Shown here: in pieces, positions 10,977 to 22,800 of the stretch | How the letters are laid out: each line of letters opens with the position of its first letter | Position numbering within the stretch: position 1 is the first letter of the stretch | Assembly: GCA_020746995.1 (NCBI GenBank) | Contig: JAGPXD010000001.1 | Location: 6,448,001-6,512,000, forward strand | From: Plectosphaerella cucumerina | Lineage: Eukaryota > Ascomycota > Sordariomycetes > Glomerellales > Plectosphaerellaceae | Reading direction: 5' to 3' | Length of the DNA stretch: 64,000 nt | The notes under the pieces: generated by a model | Told to the model about the DNA's origin: nothing | The model's input: only the letters and a program-made list of their open reading frames with translations | Databases searched by the model: none | Made by a program: the position numbers and the translations under genes

Positions 10977-12744
10977 ATGGATTACGAGCGGACCGCCACC
11001 GCCGCGACGGTGCTGTGCTACAACTGTTCCGCGCCCATCGATGGAAGCCTCGGAACCATTTGCGCCGCGTGTCTGCGCCTGACGAACGAGTACGCGATCA
11101 TAAGGGAACTCAAGTTCGGCCTCACCTGCTAACTTCTCACAGCATCAGTGCCGGCGTCCAGCGGGAATCGAGCCTGCATTTCTGCAGAGACTGGTACGCC
11201 CCTCCTTCTCGAGGGTTTCCACCCACGATACTAACCCCGAACCAGCGACAGATGGCTGGCGCCCCCCAACTCATGGGTCGTTGCGTCGCCTGAGAGCCGT
11301 GAGCTCATGGCGCTGTGCTTGAAGAAGCTCCGTGGACTGAACAAGTGCCGCCTGATCGACTGCCAGTACATCTGGACGTACGTCTCCCGTCGCCCCTCTC
11401 CATGCCCTCGCTGACCCCGCGCAGAGAACCCCACTCGAGGAGAATCAAGCTCAAGGTCACCATTCAGGATGAGGTCCAGAGCGGTGTCCTGATGCAGCAG
11501 GCCTTTGAGGCCGTCTTCGTCGTCAACTACCAGCAGTGCCCCGAGTGGTACGTCTCCGTCCTCCCGTCCTCCCCTCCGCAAACATCTAACACTTTCCCTT
11601 CAGTGCCAAGAGTTTCACCGCCCACGTCTGGCGGGCTTCGGTCCAGGTCAGGCAGAAGGTCATGCACCAGCGTACCATGCTGCATCTCGAGCAGCTCATC
11701 CTCAAGCACAACGCGCACCGCGACGTCCTCAACATCAAGCAGGAGTCGGGCGGCATGGACTTCTTCTTCTCCGAGCTCAACAAGGCCAACGCCTTCGTCG
11801 ACTTCCTCAGCTCTGTTGTCCCTATGAAGTGCAAGAAGTCGCAGGAGCTCATCTCCCAGGACATCCACACGTCGACAAAGTCATACAAGTTCACGTTCTC
11901 CGTCGAGCTGGTGCCCATCTGCAGAGACGACCTTGTCGCCCTGCCGATCAAGGTCGCCAAGCAGAGCGGCAACATCTTCCCCCTGACCTTCTGCCACAAG
12001 GTAGGCCCCTCCTCTGCCCCCCCCGTTACTCCTGGTAGTACGTACTAACTTTTGCAGATCGGAACGTCAGTCTACTTCCTCGACCCCACGACCCTTCAGA
12101 CCACCGACATCGCTCCCTCCGTCTACTGGCGTTCGCCGTTCAGCCCCCTCGCCGACCTCAAGTCCATGACCGAGTACATCGTCCTCGAGATCGAGCTGCT
12201 CGGCCCCACAAAGGGCAAGTGGGCGCTCGCCGAGGCCACCGTCGCCCGCGCCGCCGACCTGGGCGTCAACGATCAGCAGTACTACGTGCGCACGCACCTC
12301 GGCAACCTGCTGCAGCCCGGCGACAGCGCCATGGGCTACGACCTGACCAACACGGTCTTCAACAACTCCCTCTTCGACGAGATTGAGAACTCGGGCACCT
12401 ACGCCTCGCGCATCCCCGACGTCATCCTCGTCAAGAAGCACTTCCAGCGCAAGCGCAAGAACAAGGCCCGTCCCTGGAAGCTCAAGCGCATGGCAAAGGA
12501 GGAGGGCGAGCTGCTCCCCAAGGACGCCGACAAGGCCCGCATGGACGAGGAGTACGAGCAGTTCTTGCGCGACGTCGAGGAGGACGACGAGTACAGAGCC
12601 ACCATGGCGCTGTACAAGAGCCAGAAGCCTCAGACCGATCCGGACGCGATGAGTATCGCCGAGACGGACGCCGATGCCGACGCGCCCGGCCCCAACATGG
12701 ATGAGCTGCTGGACGACTTTGACGAGCTCGAGATCAAGGAGTAG
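10977..12744 (+). CDS. NMD3: 60S ribosomal export protein NMD3
   Basis: Six exons (10977-11089, 11143-11193, 11246-11377, 11425-11547, 11604-12000, 12058-12744) give 500 residues. The N-terminus carries the Cys-rich NMD3 zinc region: CYNCSAPIDGS, GTICAACLR, FCRDCDRWLAPPNSW and QQCPECAKSFTAHVWRASV. The middle has the expected basic and beta-rich region (GGMDFFF...NAFVDFLSS), and the tail is acidic with an ANxDELLDDFDELEI end that fits the leucine-rich nuclear export signal region. NMD3 is the adaptor that joins nascent 60S subunits to Crm1 for nuclear export. The first four introns are all phase 2 with GTACG donors. The gene ends 151 bp from the convergent ESF2. Confidence 0.97.
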
Positions 12745-12895
12745 GGCATTTTGCGGATGGACAAGCTTAACGACCCATGATGATACTTGAACAAAATAGA
12801 GACGTCTTGAATCTGCGATCCTTCCCAGTGAGATGATTGACTATCGACGCCGACGCTGATCAAATGCACAGTGAACCATGCCATGCACGCCCAGC

Positions 12896-13882
12896 CTAGA
12901 AGATCTTGCTGAGAACCCTCGTGACATGCTCTGGCTGGTCCTTCTTGTCGCCTCCCCTCGGCGCTAGCGCAACCTGCTTGAACGACATGCGTTCCCGGCG
13001 CCCATCCGCCTTCTCCTCCGCCGCGGGTGCCGGCGCCGCCTCCGCGCCATCGCTCTTCTCCTCCCTCTTCCGCTTCTTCTCCTGCGTCGCCTTGACGCCC
13101 TCGAGGACCTTTGACCGCTCCACATTCCGCACAAACTCCTTGTTCTCGCGCGTCGTCTTGCTAATCTCCGCACGCATCCTGCTCGCGCGCTCGGCGTTCT
13201 CCGAGGCAATCTGCTCCGTCAGGTTGTTCCACTTGAAGCCCTTGAGGTAGAGGAGGTTCCAGATGTCGTCGCGGTAGTAGGACCCCTTCTTGCCGCCGAT
13301 GGTGCGCGCGTTGAGCATCTCGCACGTGCGGCGCGCGTCCTTTTTGGAGGTGAACTCGACCCAGCCCTCGGTGTAGAGGCGCTTCTTGTTGCCGCCCGAT
13401 TTCACGCGGCGCGTGTGCGCGGCTGGGTCCTCGGGCGCGAGGAAGATGCGGTTGATGGTGCCGTGGGGCGAGAGGAGGGAGCGGAGCTTGTGCGGCTTCA
13501 TGTAGGGCGGGATACGGGAGAGGTAGACGACGCCGGAGCGGCGGATCGCTGCCTCGGTCTTGATGAGGTTCTTTTTCGTCAGGGTCTTTGTGATGTCGGG
13601 GATGTCGGAGGCCTTGGCCTTTGCTTTGGTGTCGGAGGCTGCAGATTTTGAGCCGTCTGCCGGTGCGTCCTCGGTATCGTCCTTTGCGTCGGCAACCTCC
13701 TCGTCAGATGCGCCATCATCGTTGTCGCTCACGTCGTCGTCCACATCTTCGTCCTCGTCCACCCTCCTCCGCTTCGCGCTGCGGCCCTTCTGAATTTCGT
13801 CGGCTTCCGAGTCGTAGCCAATGCTCTGGTCGTCATCGCTGTCGTCGGCGTCGAGGAAGTCGTTCTTCTTTTCGGGTGCCAT
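12896..13882 (-). CDS. ESF2: Pre-rRNA processing protein ESF2 (ABT1 homologue), RRM protein
   Basis: Single exon, 328 residues, starting at the ATG at 13882 in a good AAAACATGG context; the longer open frame upstream begins only at a GTG. The N-terminal 100 residues are acidic and disordered (DADDSDDDQ) with a basic KRRR patch. The RRM starts near residue 117 (GVVYLSRIPPYMKP), followed by INRIFLAPED and the WVEFTSKKDARRTCEMLN helix. The motif YYRDDIWNLLYLKGFKWNNL is the ESF2/ABT1 hallmark. The tail is a Lys/Glu-rich helix. ESF2 works in the small-subunit processome and stimulates the Dbp8 helicase during early 18S cleavage. It faces NMD3 and is divergent from the ALDH gene. Confidence 0.96.
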   Translation of the reverse strand: MAPEKKNDFLDADDSDDDQSIGYDSEADEIQKGRSAKRRRVDEDEDVDDDVSDNDDGASDEEVADAKDDTEDAPADGSKSAASDTKAKAKASDIPDITKTLTKKNLIKTEAAIRRSGVVYLSRIPPYMKPHKLRSLLSPHGTINRIFLAPEDPAAHTRRVKSGGNKKRLYTEGWVEFTSKKDARRTCEMLNARTIGGKKGSYYRDDIWNLLYLKGFKWNNLTEQIASENAERASRMRAEISKTTRENKEFVRNVERSKVLEGVKATQEKKRKREEKSDGAEAAPAPAAEEKADGRRERMSFKQVALAPRGGDKKDQPEHVTRVLSKIF

Positions 13883-14230
13883 GTTTTCGGTCAATTGCAC
13901 TTCCACCCTGGGCAGTCGCAGGCGTCAAGACGAAGGTATCGTATTTTGGTGTCGTGCTGATCTCAAGGCGGCAGACGTGCAGGCTCAGATTGGAACATCG
14001 TCGAACGGCCACACAATTTTTTAGTGGATCCGGTAGTTCCTTATCGCGATGCTTATCTAAACCCCGTTTGTCGGCGATGGAGGGGCACCTCAGCATTTGC
14101 CCCTCAATGAGCTTCACAGCTGCTTGGATGATAAGCGGCTTCAGATATCTGTCACGACTCGGGTGACTTCTTCTCCTCTTCATCTCGTGATATTCAGAAA
14201 TCTCTTGTCACGTATCATACAACCGCCAAG
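13883..14230. promoter_or_regulatory. Divergent promoter region of ESF2 and aldehyde dehydrogenase
   Basis: 348 bp separates the two start codons. No TATA box is evident on either side. The sequence immediately before the ALDH ATG is a CAACCGCCAAG leader. Nothing else was recognised. Confidence 0.6.
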
Positions 14231-15760
14231 ATGTCTCTCGAGGTTCTTACCACCATCTCTCCCACCACCAACGAGCCCATCATCACTCGGAATGGCGTCT
14301 CCCAGGAGGAGCTCGAGCAGCTCCCGCAGGTCGCCACCGAGGCCTTCAAGTCTTGGCGCAAGACGCCCCTCGCAGACCGCCAGGCCATTGTCAAGAAGTT
14401 CCTGAAGCTGCTTGGCGACAAGAAGGAGGAGCTCGGCGAGGAGATCACCGTCCAGATGGGCCGCCCCCGCCGCTTCACCGCCGGCGAGGTCGCCACAGCC
14501 ATCAAGCGCGCCGAGTTCCTGCTCAAGGTCAGCGACGACGTGCTCAAGGACACCGACGGCGAGGCGGAGAAGGGGTTCAAGCGTTTCATCCGCAAGGACC
14601 CTGTTGGACCCGTCCTCGTCATCTTTGCGTGGAATGTAGGTGTCTGGCCCCGAAGCAGGGCGTCAAACAAGGCCGAGAAGCGCCGACTGACCCTTGCCTC
14701 CAGTATCCCTACCTCATCCTCGTCAACTCGCTCATTCCAGCGCTGCTGGCGGGCAACACGGTCATCCTGAAACCTTCGCCGCAGACGCCGACCATCGTCG
14801 AGCAGGTGGCCAAGCTGTTCGCCGAGGCCGGCCTCCCGACCGGCGTGCTCCAGTTCTTCCACTCGGGCTCCCCCACACAGATCGAGAGCATCGTTAGGAA
14901 CCCGGCCATCAAGCTGGTGGCCTTTACCGGCTCTGTGGCGGGCGGCTTGGCTATCCAGAAGGCGGCGTCGGACCGTATTGTGCACGTCGGCCTGGAGCTA
15001 GGCGGCAAGGACCCGGCGTACGTGCGGGCCGATGTCGATGTTGCATGGGCGGCGAGCGAGATTGTCGACGGATCTGTGTTCAACTCTGGCCAGAGCTGCT
15101 GCGCCATTGAGCGTGTGTACGTGCACGAGAGCATCTACGAGGCCTTCATCGAGGCGGCGCAGAAGGAGCTTAGCGGGTACAAGCTTGGCGACCCCTTTGA
15201 CGACACGACCAACGTCGGGCCGGTGATCTCGAAGCGGTCCAAGGAGGCCATCGAGGCGCACATCAAGGACGCACTCGACAAGGGTGCCAAGGACGCTACG
15301 CCCGAGAACGAGTCTTTCAGCAACCCGCCGCCCAAGGGCAACTTTGTCAAGCCGACGCTCATGCGGGACGTCGACCACAGCATGGTGGTGATGAACGAGG
15401 AGACATTCGGCCCGGTCATTCCTGTCATGAAGGTCAATGGCGACGAGGAGGCTGTCAAGTTGATGAACGACAGCGAGTTTGGACTGACGGCCAGCATCTG
15501 GACCAAGGACACCGATCTCGGCTACGAGCTCTCGCAGGACGTCGAGGCCGGCACTGTCTTCGTCAACAGGGCCGACTATCCCAGCCCGGTACGTACCTGA
15601 CCTCTGAACCCCGCGCTTAATGAATGTTGACTGACGATCTATACAGGACCTGGCCTGGACCGGATGGAAGAACTCGGGCAAGGGCGTGACGCTGAGCCGG
15701 TTCGGCTTCGACGCCTACGTCAAGCTCAAGAGCTACCACCTGAAGGACTACCCGAAGTGA
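14231..15760 (+). CDS. NAD(P)-dependent aldehyde dehydrogenase
   Basis: Exons 14231-14635, 14704-15588 and 15647-15760 give 467 residues, as usual for soluble class ALDH (PF00171). Visible landmarks are the FIRKDPVGPVLVIFAWN strand and helix leading to the cofactor pocket, KPSPQTP, the VAFTGSVAGG dinucleotide-binding turn, the general base Glu in LELGGKDPAYV (near residue 234) and the catalytic Cys in FNSGQSCC (near residue 262). EETFGPVIPV and the C-terminal GWKNSGKG complete the fold. It oxidises an aldehyde to the acid; the substrate is not predictable, although the short N-terminus suggests a cytosolic, succinate-semialdehyde-like group. Introns are 68 and 58 nt. Confidence 0.94.
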
Positions 15761-18700
15761 GGCACATCGCCAGACATGCGGGAGGGGCGATTGAGGCTGC
15801 GGGGACCCGTACGACCAAAACATGGTGTTTTGGCATGTCTCAGGCACGGGTGGTCCACTGGCCCTCGAGGACATGATTGTGGGCAGAGAGACAAGGCACA
15901 CACATCTGTACCGCGAATTCACGCAGCTTCCCGTACCCGCCTCGCACCACTAATAGCGGCCCGTGATGTCGACATCTCCCTCCGTCTCCTCTCGTGCGCG
16001 CTCGCTCGCCCGTGACTGAAACCCGGGTGCCTGTGGAACGCCGATTTGCCGTGACACAGATGCCGCCGCGCCGGGAGGCACCTGCATCGGCGGTGACGAT
16101 GTTCCCGTACCTCGATTGATGGATGGGGGCCCCATTTTGTCTCGATGAGATCGCCGTGCGTGCGTGTGCGCGCCTCGGGCGCCAAGTCTCATCCCAAGTT
16201 CTGCTGCTGCTGCCGCCACTGGGCCGGGGCCGAGGCAGAAGGGTTGGGTTTGGACGCTTTGATGTTATGTTTTGAGATTCCGTCCACCGGGGCGAAGATC
16301 GACCCAGGGGGGCTTGGGGGTCAAGGGGGTCTTCTTGTTCTCTCTCCTTCGCATGCTACCCACGTTTGTCGAAGATGTCCGGGGGGAGATGCGACGAACT
16401 TTGATTAAACCTGGCGTTTCCTATCAACTTGTTGCCTTTGCGTGACGCTGAATGGGTACGGTGACGCGGTAGAGGCAATCAATACACGACTTGGTCCGCG
16501 GCGCGTCAGCTGGGTTCAATCACAATGCGGCAGCCTGGTAGGTTGCATCTAGATTCACGCGCCCCAGGTGAACAGAGGCTCAGCCTTGCTGAACTCGTAT
16601 CGCCCATGAAGGGCTCATTTCGATCTCCGACGACGGGCTCGATTAGCGAACGCCAGATACAGTGGCGGCCACCTGGCAGGGCCCGGACCTGGGGTTAATC
16701 TGTCCAGGGGAGGGCCTTGCGCGGGGAGCAGAAGAAAGGGTGAAAAAATAGATCTCCCTGGATCAGCATTGGTCGTCGTAGGACGGTGGCCGCGCAGGGA
16801 TCAACCTCGACGTGGTTATTGTGAACCACTCTGGGCGGCTGAGGGCCGCGTCCCATCGTCACGGTCACGTCTCCCGCCGCGCTGGGTCGGGTCCTGCGGT
16901 GCGTCCCTGTGAAGAAGTACCGAAGGTCTGCAGGAGAGGCTGCTAGATGCAGTACCGATTAGGCTTGGTGAATCTCCCTACAGCCAGCCTCAGCCAGCCG
17001 TTGGCGTTTCCCTCGCGGAGAGACCGACGGTATCAATCTCTCATGGAGGGGGCCACACGTGTGCGGCGGCGCGGTGTCCCGTGGGAGAATCAAAGAGATG
17101 AACGCGACCACGCCGGAAGCGCCAGCGCCAGCGCCAGTGGCAACATCAGCACCAAGCACCAGCACCATCAGTGAGTGCATCAGCAAGACCGGCGCTACCG
17201 GCCGGTGACTGACTAACGCCAGTGACTGACGCACTGCTGCTCCCATCAGGGCGGGACTGGAACGAGGATGGAGCAATTTAGGGGTTCTGGCGTGCCAATC
17301 CGCGGGCTCGCCCGCCTCGTACGGCGTGCGTCGATGTGCGGTTGCATGAATGACGGTGGTCAAGTCGAGACAGGGGTAGGGGTGGCTGGCCGCCGAGGGA
17401 CCGCTGGACGCTGGAATGTCGAAAGAGGAAAAGGGGGGCACGAGCGAGATGGACGAAAAGGGAACACGACTGCGCTGAACCTCTTCTTGAAACGAGCGGC
17501 CTGGCCCAATCACCGGTGGCAGTGCGATGGACGATGGACAATGGAGAGGGAGTCCCGGCTTCAGGTTTTTGGGTTGCTGGACTCGGCATGGTCTCGAGGA
17601 CTTTGCATCGCCTTCGCAGCGTGGTGTTCAGGGGAAAGGAATGCCACGCGCTCTGGCCCCCGAGCCACGAGCCAAAGTCTCCCGTTTGCGTACGGCCAAA
17701 GCACCCGGATATCAATAGACTTTGACTGAACCCTTCAGGTCCCCCAACGGCTTCCATCCCTTCCTCGCCCCGACTACCGCATGCAGTAGCAGGTCTGGCT
17801 GCGCACTGCAACGGGAGAGGGGACAAGAGACGGCACACGCAACGCAATCAGTGCTGCTGCTGCAGCGTCGAGGGACGTGCCCCAGACACACAACAGAGGC
17901 CGTGAACCACGGGCACGCGGCGAAACATTCCATGCCGGGGGTTTCAGGCCGCGAGATGGGCGTCGGATTGACGAGATGAGATGACCCCTCGGCCCTTGTG
18001 CCAGTGGTGTGCCCTTGTGCCCTTGGGGACTCCCTGTCCGTCCGCATGAACCCGTTCATGCCCTCTGCGGCGCATTTCCCAGGCCGTTCGGTCTGTCTGT
18101 CTGTCTTGTCTGTGAGAGGGACCAACCTTGAAGCAGGACGAACCCCCCTCCTTCGCAGTTCGGCCTCCGAAAGCGAAGGCAGCAGATTGAAGAGCCAAAG
18201 GCAAAAAATTGGACGGAATCAGGTACCGAGTCTGAGTGTCTGTCTCTGCAACGGCCACTGACGGACGTTGGATCCCCTCACATTCCAGAGGGCGTATTAA
18301 TCCCTTCCCTTTCCCGCGCCCGCACCCCCCCTTCAGTGTCTTGATTCACATCCCCATCTCACTCTCTCTCACTCTCCTTCTGCAAGGCAGCCCACTTCGT
18401 GTGTCTCTCCTCGCGTGTGCACCTAACACTACCGAACGCACCTCTCTCTCCCAGGCCCGCTGTGCAGGCTTGACGATCGACGACCACGACACGACCACGA
18501 CACGAAACTGACGAGGCCCTGACGCTACGCATCACCACCAACACCACCACCACCATCTCCAGCTGGAACGCGGGTCGACACACCCTCCTGGACCCTATCC
18601 CACGCGCGCGCCACCCAAGAACCCCCGAGGAACGCAACTTGTCTCACACGCCCGAGAAAGAAGAAGAAGGCTGCCGCGCCGACCGCCGCCGCCGCCCTTA

Positions 18701-19398
18701 TTCCGCTTGCAGACCTGCGCAGACCCCCCCGAGAGCAGCCTAATATAATCCATCCCCGAACCCGCCACAACCACCAACGTCCGCAACCGCCACCAGACGT
18801 CCTTCCAACCAGCAAAAAAGCTATCTCCAGCTTGTAACCCCTCACTCTCCTTTCACCCCAACCTCGCCGGGACACCAAAGCCACCCTCATTTATCAACCG
18901 CCCAGGCCCCTCCACTCCTTTCCCTTGGAATTCCATCCGTCAGTGTCGACCACGACTGAGAATCTTCCCTCTTCCCTACTTGTCCACCGGTGGACAAACT
19001 TCAGCACACGCTCTCTCATCTCTCGCCCCATCAGACAACATCGCCTCCCCCCGCTCATTCCCGCAGGGAAACACAGGCACCATTCGACACAAGTCGCACC
19101 CGCCTTTGACGACCCAAGACACCCTCGCCAAAGCCGCGACGCCACACACACAAGCAGCCGATCCCCATCCAGGGCTTTGTCTCGACCGCCGACACAGGTT
19201 ACACCTCGTGTCCCCCAGCCTCCCGCCGCAGCAGACCGCAGGCTTCTATATCAGACGCTGTCCCCCCTCAGCACCGCTCCGGCCGCCACGAACCCAGCCG
19301 TCCGGGACGCCATCTCGTCGACGACCCGTATCCTCGGGACCAGACGTTTCCTCTCCTTTTTTCTGTTTGCCCAATTTTCTCAGACACAGCGGCCAGCC
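15761..19398. other. Gene-poor stretch with long pyrimidine/AC-rich leader
   Basis: 3.6 kb with no convincing protein gene. From about 18295 the plus strand becomes CT- and AC-rich, typical of a long fungal 5' leader for the gene at 19399. Intron-like signals occur at 17171 (GTGAGT, CTAAC, CAG at 17222) downstream of an ATG at 16947, but the resulting peptide looks unlike a protein. Confidence 0.55.
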
Positions 19399-19873
19399 AT
19401 GTCCGACTCTGAGAGCACCATGAGCAGGACCCAGTTGCACAACGGCATCAGGGGGATCTACTCCCGGATGCACAAGATCATGAGCCTCCGGCGGCGAAAG
19501 GAGGAGAAGGCCCGTATTGAGATTGTAAGTCGTCCAGGGAGCAACACTTGTTGTTCACCCCATGCCCTGCTAGCCAGCACTAACCAGCTTACAGTCGGCA
19601 CCCTTCAACTTCCAAAAGGTCAGCATGGACCTCGCTGGCATCAGCGCAGACGAGTGAGTAGCCTCATATGCCATGTCCCTTTGACCGTCACTGACAGTCC
19701 CCAGGCTCTCCCTCCTCAAGGAGCAAGCAGTCGCCAGCCGCATCGGCATCGCAGACCCCGAGAACGACACTGGCCGTCCCACGCTGCTCAAGTCCACGTC
19801 GGGCCCCATCGTCAGCGTGGTCCCGTCAGCGCCCTACATGACCGAAGGTCCCATGGGCAGGTCGACCTTCTAG
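19399..19873 (+). CDS. Small conserved-looking protein with degenerate CRIB-like motif
   Basis: Exons 19399-19524, 19595-19653 and 19705-19873 give 117 residues. The N-terminal 42 residues are basic (GIYSRMHKIMSLRRRKEEK). The first intron interrupts the segment EISAPFNFQKVSMDL, which has the ISxPxxF start of a CRIB (Cdc42/Rac-binding) motif but Gln and Ser in place of its two His residues. The C-terminal half has LSLLKEQAVASRIGI and a Ser/Pro-rich tail ending STF. All three exons join in frame with canonical sites, and both introns have clear branch points, so this is a real gene. The function is unknown to me; a small-GTPase or membrane link is inference. Confidence 0.75.
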
Positions 19874-22800
19874 GTCCGCAGTCCGAAAAGATGAAGATGA
19901 AGAATAAGTTAAAAAGAGACTCGCCATACGGGTGCAGAGTCGGGTAATGGATGGGAGGAAATATCATGTGTTTGGTGCCAGGGACAGGTCCTCGGATAAG
20001 GACCTCCCCCCTTTGGCTGGTAGCATTGGCGTTCATGGATAGTATGTCGGCTGAAAGACGCCTCGACAGACGGGTTGGTTGAGTTCCTCGATTGTATCTG
20101 TAGAGTTTCCGGAAAGAAAGGCCCCCCCAAAGGTGGCCTGTGTGCGCAAGCCGAATCGAATCGAATCGTTTCCGTCGCATAGCCATTCCTCGGTGACGTT
20201 AGAGTGCGAGAGATAAAGGGAAATCCCGCGATGAATGGTGGTCAGCTGGACATGTTTTCCTTCCTGAAGTCTCCGGATGGATGCCTGAAAGCCACAGGCA
20301 CCGCCCCATCGATCGCCGGGTAATCAGGGGGACGGACGGGGAACCAAATGCGGCCGTCGTAACTTCGGGAACCGGCACGGAGGTTAGGGGTGGCCGCGAG
20401 GGTAAGGGGAGAGGTGACGGACTCGGGGATTCGAGGCGCGGTGTTGATTGAATTCACCGAGCGGCGTCGGCGGTCGGGGGTTGTGGAGGGGCCGTTTTCT
20501 AGGTTCGACTTCCTGCTGAAAGTACGAGGTGCGGATTGGTCTGCCTAAAATCACACTGTCCGCAACCAAGAAAGGAGTAGCGTGATGGCCTTACTACAAG
20601 CAAATACCGCGATGTGGCAGGTCAATCGACGCAGTCGTTCAATCGACACAGCAGTTCAATCGACACAGCAGTTCAATCGACACAGCAGTTCAATCGACAC
20701 AGCAGTTCAATCGACACAGCAGTTCAATCGACACAGCAGTTCAATCAAAAAGGCCTCTAGACCCAGGCTACTAACTCAGCCAGTTGGCATATGCAAATGC
20801 TGAGGGCAGGTCGCTGCGCGCAAGAGCTGCTGCGCTTGGAGGCGTGGTCGTAGGCCTGTCGATTAAAAGCGGCGAGTACGTACAGTGTGATCTTAGGTAG
20901 GAAGACGGGAGCGGACTTTTGCCAGTTTGGCGGTTCTTTTTCGTCATTGGGGGGCCATGTGACAGGTGGAGACCTCGGCGCCGAAAGGGGAAACGGGGAC
21001 GGGAAACCAACGGCAGCGGGCAGTCGCGTGGGACGGGCAGGAGTGATCACCGATCTGTCGTTTGGCTGCCCGAAAAAAAAACTGGCTCAACACTGACCAT
21101 CTCCCGTGTCTCTACCAGAAGACTTGACCATGAGCGACGACAGTGAACAAAAACACCTGGCGATATGCCAGTCCTCGGAATGCCCGTCCTCGACACGACT
21201 CGTCAGACTTTTCCTGGAAGCTCGGGCTAGGGGACCAAGGGACCAAGGGGCCATCAGCTCGGGAAGCTCTGATCACCAATTTTCCATCCCCCATCTCCCA
21301 TCCAGGGGATGCTCGCGTAGATGCATAAACCCGAGCCCAAGGGCATCGCGGGTCATCCTTGACACCGGGACTTCTGGGACGCTCCCGAATGGCGGCCCGC
21401 CGAGACACCAGCCCCACAGCTTCCGGCTTCTTCCACGACGCCGCCCCGCGCCCATTGGCCTCCCGTCCTGCCAGATGCCAGAGATGCCGGCTCGTTCTCG
21501 CCTGGGCTCCAGGGATATGCCCCTCCAGGGCCCGCCTCGGGCCAGTCAGCGCGCCGGTAAAACGGGAGGACACCTAAGCAGGGCCAGGGGCGCCCTGTAG
21601 CCGGTGGAGGCTCGCCCCGTTCGGTTCCCATCCTCTGGGGCCCTTCGCCAGGCGGACGGGTGGACGTCGTCATCTGCGATCTGACACGCAGACGGGAGAT
21701 GGTCCCCCCGTGACTCTTCTCTGCCATCGCTGTTGAAGCCTTGGAGCCTGGCGTGATGGCGATGCCCACCTTCCCCGGGTATGAGGGTGTCATTGTGCAT
21801 GCAGTGCATTACAGGCTGCGGGACACGCTCCGAGCTGCTCCGAGCGTTTTGCAGGTACGGGAAGCAAGCACAGCTGGCGCGCGGGAGGGATCAGGATCAA
21901 TGGATCATCGCTGGGAGATCGCCAGAGGGGCCCGGGGCGTGCGGACTTTACCCTTCAAGTTCCAGGGGGCGGCGAATGAGGGCTCCATGACGCGCACGCG
22001 ACTGGAATTATCAGGGGCTCGGGGGCAACACGGGTGCCTGCGAGGGTCGCCAATTACCGGTGCTCAGGAGGAGGACCTCCTGAAAGTATTTTTGATACTC
22101 GTACCGTGGCTCGTGGAGATAGCGGAGTTTTCGAGGCGTAACCACCGGCCGGTGCTTGTTGTGCTGAGCTGTGACTGTGACAGCTAGGGAGGAGGGGCAA
22201 CCTCTATGGGAAGAGGGGCCGACGGCTTCGAGACGGGCCCCGTCAACTTGAAGTTTCCCGTGTCGTGTGCCTGCGTTCATGCGCTGTCGCGATGTGTTCG
22301 CGGCCACTGGGCCAGACCGGCGAAAACCCACGCGTGCTGAGACACTGGACGGAGTGTTCAGGGCACTCAGAGGCCTCGCGCCGCGAAAAAAGAAACCGAC
22401 ATCTGGAACATCGTGCCCCAACCCGCCCCTCCTGGACTCCCCTGGGCCCTGGACAGCCCCTAAGAAAAACGAAGAATTCGTCGAGTCATCGGTTTGCCGT
22501 GCCTTTGCCCTTCGCCCCTGCGCAGCAACCCCGTCTTAGTAATTAAACTTCCCGACCCCACCCGTCTGCCCCGTTAATGCGCTAAACTGTACGGCCGGCC
22601 TCTTCGCCCAGCCTGAAGCCCGCTCCTTCGACCCGATTCCACGCGAAAAAATCCCCAGGCCGGCTCGCCCTCCCATGTTCCGGCCAATGGCCGCCCGTGT
22701 CCGCGGCCTCCGCCAGCTGGCTTCAGGCCTGTTTCCCCCACATGCACAGCGCCCCGGCCACACACCCGTCGCATTCCCAGCCCAGCGTTGCTGCATCCCC

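Noticed and set aside
18925..19947. 340-codon open frame over the small CRIB-like gene
   Set aside because: Its 5' half is CT/AC-rich leader and its 3' half reads through two canonical introns in mixed frames; the spliced 117-residue model is better.
20620..20752. CRISPR array
   Set aside because: The 17-bp units are contiguous with no spacers, and the genome is eukaryotic.
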